This document shows positions 62,021 to 64,000 of a stretch of 64,000 nucleotides of DNA, in pieces. The notes beneath the pieces were generated by a model. The model was given only the letters and a program-made list of their open reading frames with translations. It was not told the origin of the DNA and searched no databases. A program made the position numbers and the translations under genes. Origin of the DNA: CAWIJK01 sp963836375 (GTDB taxonomy: Bacteria; Actinomycetota; Acidimicrobiia; Acidimicrobiales; RAAP-2); NCBI GenBank assembly GCA_963836375.1, contig CAWIJK010000004.1, positions 124,001 to 188,000 on the forward strand, written 5' to 3'. How positions within the stretch are numbered: position 1 is the first letter of the stretch; each line of letters begins with the position of its first letter.

Positions 62021-63478
62021 TCACGTGGCGTGGAGGGTCGGGACGAGCGAGATCCACAGCCACACGAGGAACAGCGTCGCTCCCGCCGCGCCCACGACCA
62101 GGACCCTGGGCGTCCGCAGCAGGTGCAGGGCGGCGGCGGCCACGAAGACCCCGAGGACGGGCAGGGTCGGGTAGGTGTAGCGGGCCACCATCGACCCGGT
62201 CAGCCACTGCTGTCCGACGTCGATGTACCAGCACAAGAACAGGTTCAGCACCCAGGGCAGGAGGAGGATCCAGTAGCCGGTGTCGACCAGGCGTCGGCCG
62301 AGGGCCAGCGTCAGCACCAGCGTCCCGCCGATCAGCAGGACCTGGAAGTCGACGGCCAGCTGGTCCAAGACGGGATGGGGCCACAGGACGGTCCCCCATT
62401 CCTGGGGCATGAGGGGGTTGAAGAGGTTCTGGACGGTGAGGCCCGGGACGGCGCCGAGGCTGTAGTGGAGGTGGTCGGGGTTCACCACGGCGAGCTGCTC
62501 GCGCTTGGCGATCTGGCTGGCAGTGAGCGAGCGGTAGTGGATCTCGTTGAAGACCAGCCAGGGCACGACGGCGAGGAAGGCGACCAGCGCGCCGGCGCCG
62601 GCCCACAGGGCGTCGGTCCACGTCCGGCGGCTCCGGACCACCGCGAGGGCGGCCAGGGCGAAGACCGGGACCAGCTCGACCAGATAGAGGTCGGTGAGGA
62701 CGCACAGTCCGACCAGGGCGCCCGCGGCGACCAGGCGCATCGAGGATCGACGCTCCCAGGCGATCCAGATCTCGGTCACGCAGGCGATGGCCAGTGGGAT
62801 GGCGAGGTCGATGTTCGAGATGGTGACCGACCGGACGACGACCCCGGGCATCATGAGGACCAGGAGTCCGACCGACCAACCGATGAGCCACCTGTCCTTC
62901 AGGACGTGGCGGCTGAGCCGGCCCACGAGCGCGGCGGCCGCCACCAGCAGGGCCAGGCCGAAGAAGCGCAGGAGGTAGGCCTTGGTGCGGTAGTTGCCGC
63001 TCAGGTCGAAGACCGGGGCGGCCACGACGTAGTAGAGCGGGGGCTGGAACGCCTCGTAGCTCAGGCCGGTGAGGCCCAGCTTCGCCGGATCGAGGGTCGT
63101 GCGGCGCGGGTAGACGCCCTGTCTGATCGCCAACTCCTGCTCGCTGGCCGGGGTCTGGCCGAGCACCGGGAGCGAGCCGTGCTCGGCGATCCACGCCACG
63201 TCGTCGAAGTGCGCACCCTCGTCGACGGGCGACCAGAGGGAGTAGCGGGCGGCGGTGATCGCCCCGAAGACGACGATGGTTCCCAGCTGGAGGACGACCA
63301 GGGCCACCAGGAGGCCGGCGGACCGGGGTCGCCGGGAGGCTCTGGCGTGCCGGGGGGCGGGTGGCGCGCCCTCGGGTGGGCGATCGTCGGGCCGTTCTCG
63401 GGTGGAGGGGTCGGGCCGGTCTTCGGTTGAGGGGATCACCTCGGGGCTGACCGCGATCTGTCCTGGGCCCGCTGGCAC
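62021..63478 (-). CDS. Polytopic membrane protein, GT-C/DUF2142-like (copy 2)
   Basis: 485 residues, closely similar in layout to its downstream neighbour: a charged N-terminus of about 50 residues, a first loop SLWSPVDEGAHFDDVAWIAEHG, FQPPLYYVVAAPVF, PLMPQEWGT and RYTYPTLPVL. About ten transmembrane helices are visible. The shared motifs at matching positions show that a duplication produced the pair; the differences are large enough that they probably use different substrates. The GTG start at 63478 has AAAGGAG about ten bases upstream. Function is inferred from family resemblance only. Confidence 0.82.
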   Translation of the reverse strand: MPAGPGQIAVSPEVIPSTEDRPDPSTRERPDDRPPEGAPPAPRHARASRRPRSAGLLVALVVLQLGTIVVFGAITAARYSLWSPVDEGAHFDDVAWIAEHGSLPVLGQTPASEQELAIRQGVYPRRTTLDPAKLGLTGLSYEAFQPPLYYVVAAPVFDLSGNYRTKAYLLRFFGLALLVAAAALVGRLSRHVLKDRWLIGWSVGLLVLMMPGVVVRSVTISNIDLAIPLAIACVTEIWIAWERRSSMRLVAAGALVGLCVLTDLYLVELVPVFALAALAVVRSRRTWTDALWAGAGALVAFLAVVPWLVFNEIHYRSLTASQIAKREQLAVVNPDHLHYSLGAVPGLTVQNLFNPLMPQEWGTVLWPHPVLDQLAVDFQVLLIGGTLVLTLALGRRLVDTGYWILLLPWVLNLFLCWYIDVGQQWLTGSMVARYTYPTLPVLGVFVAAAALHLLRTPRVLVVGAAGATLFLVWLWISLVPTLHAT

Positions 63479-63536
63479 GAGCAGCGCTCCTTTCGGCGTC
63501 TCGCCACACTAGAGGGCGCCCTGCGCCCCGGCGGGC

Positions 63537-64000
63537 TCAGGCGGGTTCGGGCCCGGCGCGCTCGTCCTTTTGGACGCGCTGGTCCTTTTGGATTCGCTCG
63601 GCCGGTTCGACGCGCTCGGCCTGTTGGACATGGGCCCGGAAGCGCAGGGCGGCCGCGCGCAGCGAGTCCTCGGGGTCGACGCCGAGCTGGCGGCCCAGGT
63701 CGGCCAGCCCCCAGAGGAGGGCCCCCACCCGACGGACCTCCTCGTCGCCGGCGATGGCCGGCACCGACCCCAAATCGCCCCGGGCCGACGGATCGTCGGG
63801 CCCGGCGGCGCCCGGGGTCGACAGCTGGGCCAGGGCGGCGGCCACCCACCGGCGCTCGGCCTCGAAGGTCGGCAGCTGGAGGCCGGGCACAGCCAAGGCC
63901 TTGCGCTGCAGCTTGGCCGCCAGGGCCAGGGCGGGAAGGGCGGCGGGGATGCCGTCGGTCACCGACTGGCGGCCCTTCTCGGCCATCTTGGCGCGCTCCC
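63537..64000 (-). CDS. MazG nucleotide pyrophosphohydrolase, C-terminal part (5' end outside window)
   Basis: The reading frame is open to the right edge (ERAKMAEKGRQSVTDGIP at the visible start). The region GIPAALPALALAAKLQRKA and RRVGALLWGLADLGRQLGVDPEDSLRAAALRFRAHV is the C-terminal MazG domain with its helix bundle. MazG cleaves NTPs (and in some species ppGpp) to NMP and pyrophosphate. The last 25 residues are a charged tail with a QKDQRVQKDERA repeat, not seen in the core family. The N-terminal domain and start lie beyond base 64000. A neighbouring enolase unit is usual for mazG in actinobacteria (Rv1021 to Rv1026). Confidence 0.85.
   Translation of the reverse strand, partial: ERAKMAEKGRQSVTDGIPAALPALALAAKLQRKALAVPGLQLPTFEAERRWVAAALAQLSTPGAAGPDDPSARGDLGSVPAIAGDEEVRRVGALLWGLADLGRQLGVDPEDSLRAAALRFRAHVQQAERVEPAERIQKDQRVQKDERAGPEPA

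Overview
The window is a high-GC actinobacterial chromosome segment. Evidence: strong G/C third-position bias, frequent GTG starts, the F420 genes cofD-cofE, the enolase / FtsB-like / DUF501 / Ppx order known from Actinobacteria, an acyltransferase beside an NAD-epimerase, and DUF3089 and NlpC/P60 genes. A member of Acidimicrobiia is plausible, but that is inference. Many genes begin 6-8 nt after a TANNNT box, the signature of leaderless transcripts. Others have a Shine-Dalgarno sequence or overlap the previous stop as GTGA, ATGA or TTGA.

Layout. 1-8.5 kb: a giant membrane glycosyltransferase cut by the left edge, a small helical protein behind an operator-like dyad, an RMD-type sugar nucleotide reductase and three GT4 glycosyltransferases (one frameshifted). 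8.5-12 kb: an SDR and an acyl-CoA ligase (both frameshifted, separated by hairpin-forming tandem repeats) and a serine hydrolase. 12-17.6 kb: cofD-cofE, an epimerase, a sugar-1-phosphate nucleotidyltransferase, a membrane-anchored Ser/Thr-rich protein and a BTAD-domain fragment. 17.8-20.25 kb: a lower-GC mobile element with 24-bp imperfect inverted ends, carrying a coiled-coil/winged-helix gene, an odd tRNA, a zinc-ribbon gene and a broken SWIM-DDE transposase; it abuts an ArsR-type operator. 20.2-28.9 kb: arsR/AHSA1, a PrmC-like methyltransferase, a MarR-aconitase divergent pair with twin operators, a DUF3089 hydrolase, a DCC protein, a hydrolase-cyclase fusion, a decayed hicB and a second odd tRNA with a duplicated 3' end. 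29-36 kb: carboxylesterase, NlpC/P60 protein, acyltransferase-epimerase pair, GNAT and class V aminotransferase. 36-56.7 kb: a large surface-glycan locus (GT2 and GT4 enzymes, a Glf-like flavoprotein, a methyltransferase). It includes a likely D-glycero-D-manno-heptose cassette: SIS isomerase, GHMP kinase, nucleotidyltransferase, and a transaldolase that could supply the C7 precursor. 56.8-64 kb: ppx, DUF501, ftsB-like and eno, two tandem GT-C-like membrane proteins and a MazG C-terminal fragment at the right edge.

Most genes support building and exporting a complex cell-surface glycan, mixed with conserved housekeeping blocks. Four glycan or metabolic genes are broken by one small indel each, mostly in homopolymers; this is either decay or base-calling error and should be checked before reading biology into it. 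The least ordinary features are the two tRNA genes whose anticodon does not match their body type, the mobile element carrying one of them, and the heptose/transaldolase cassette.
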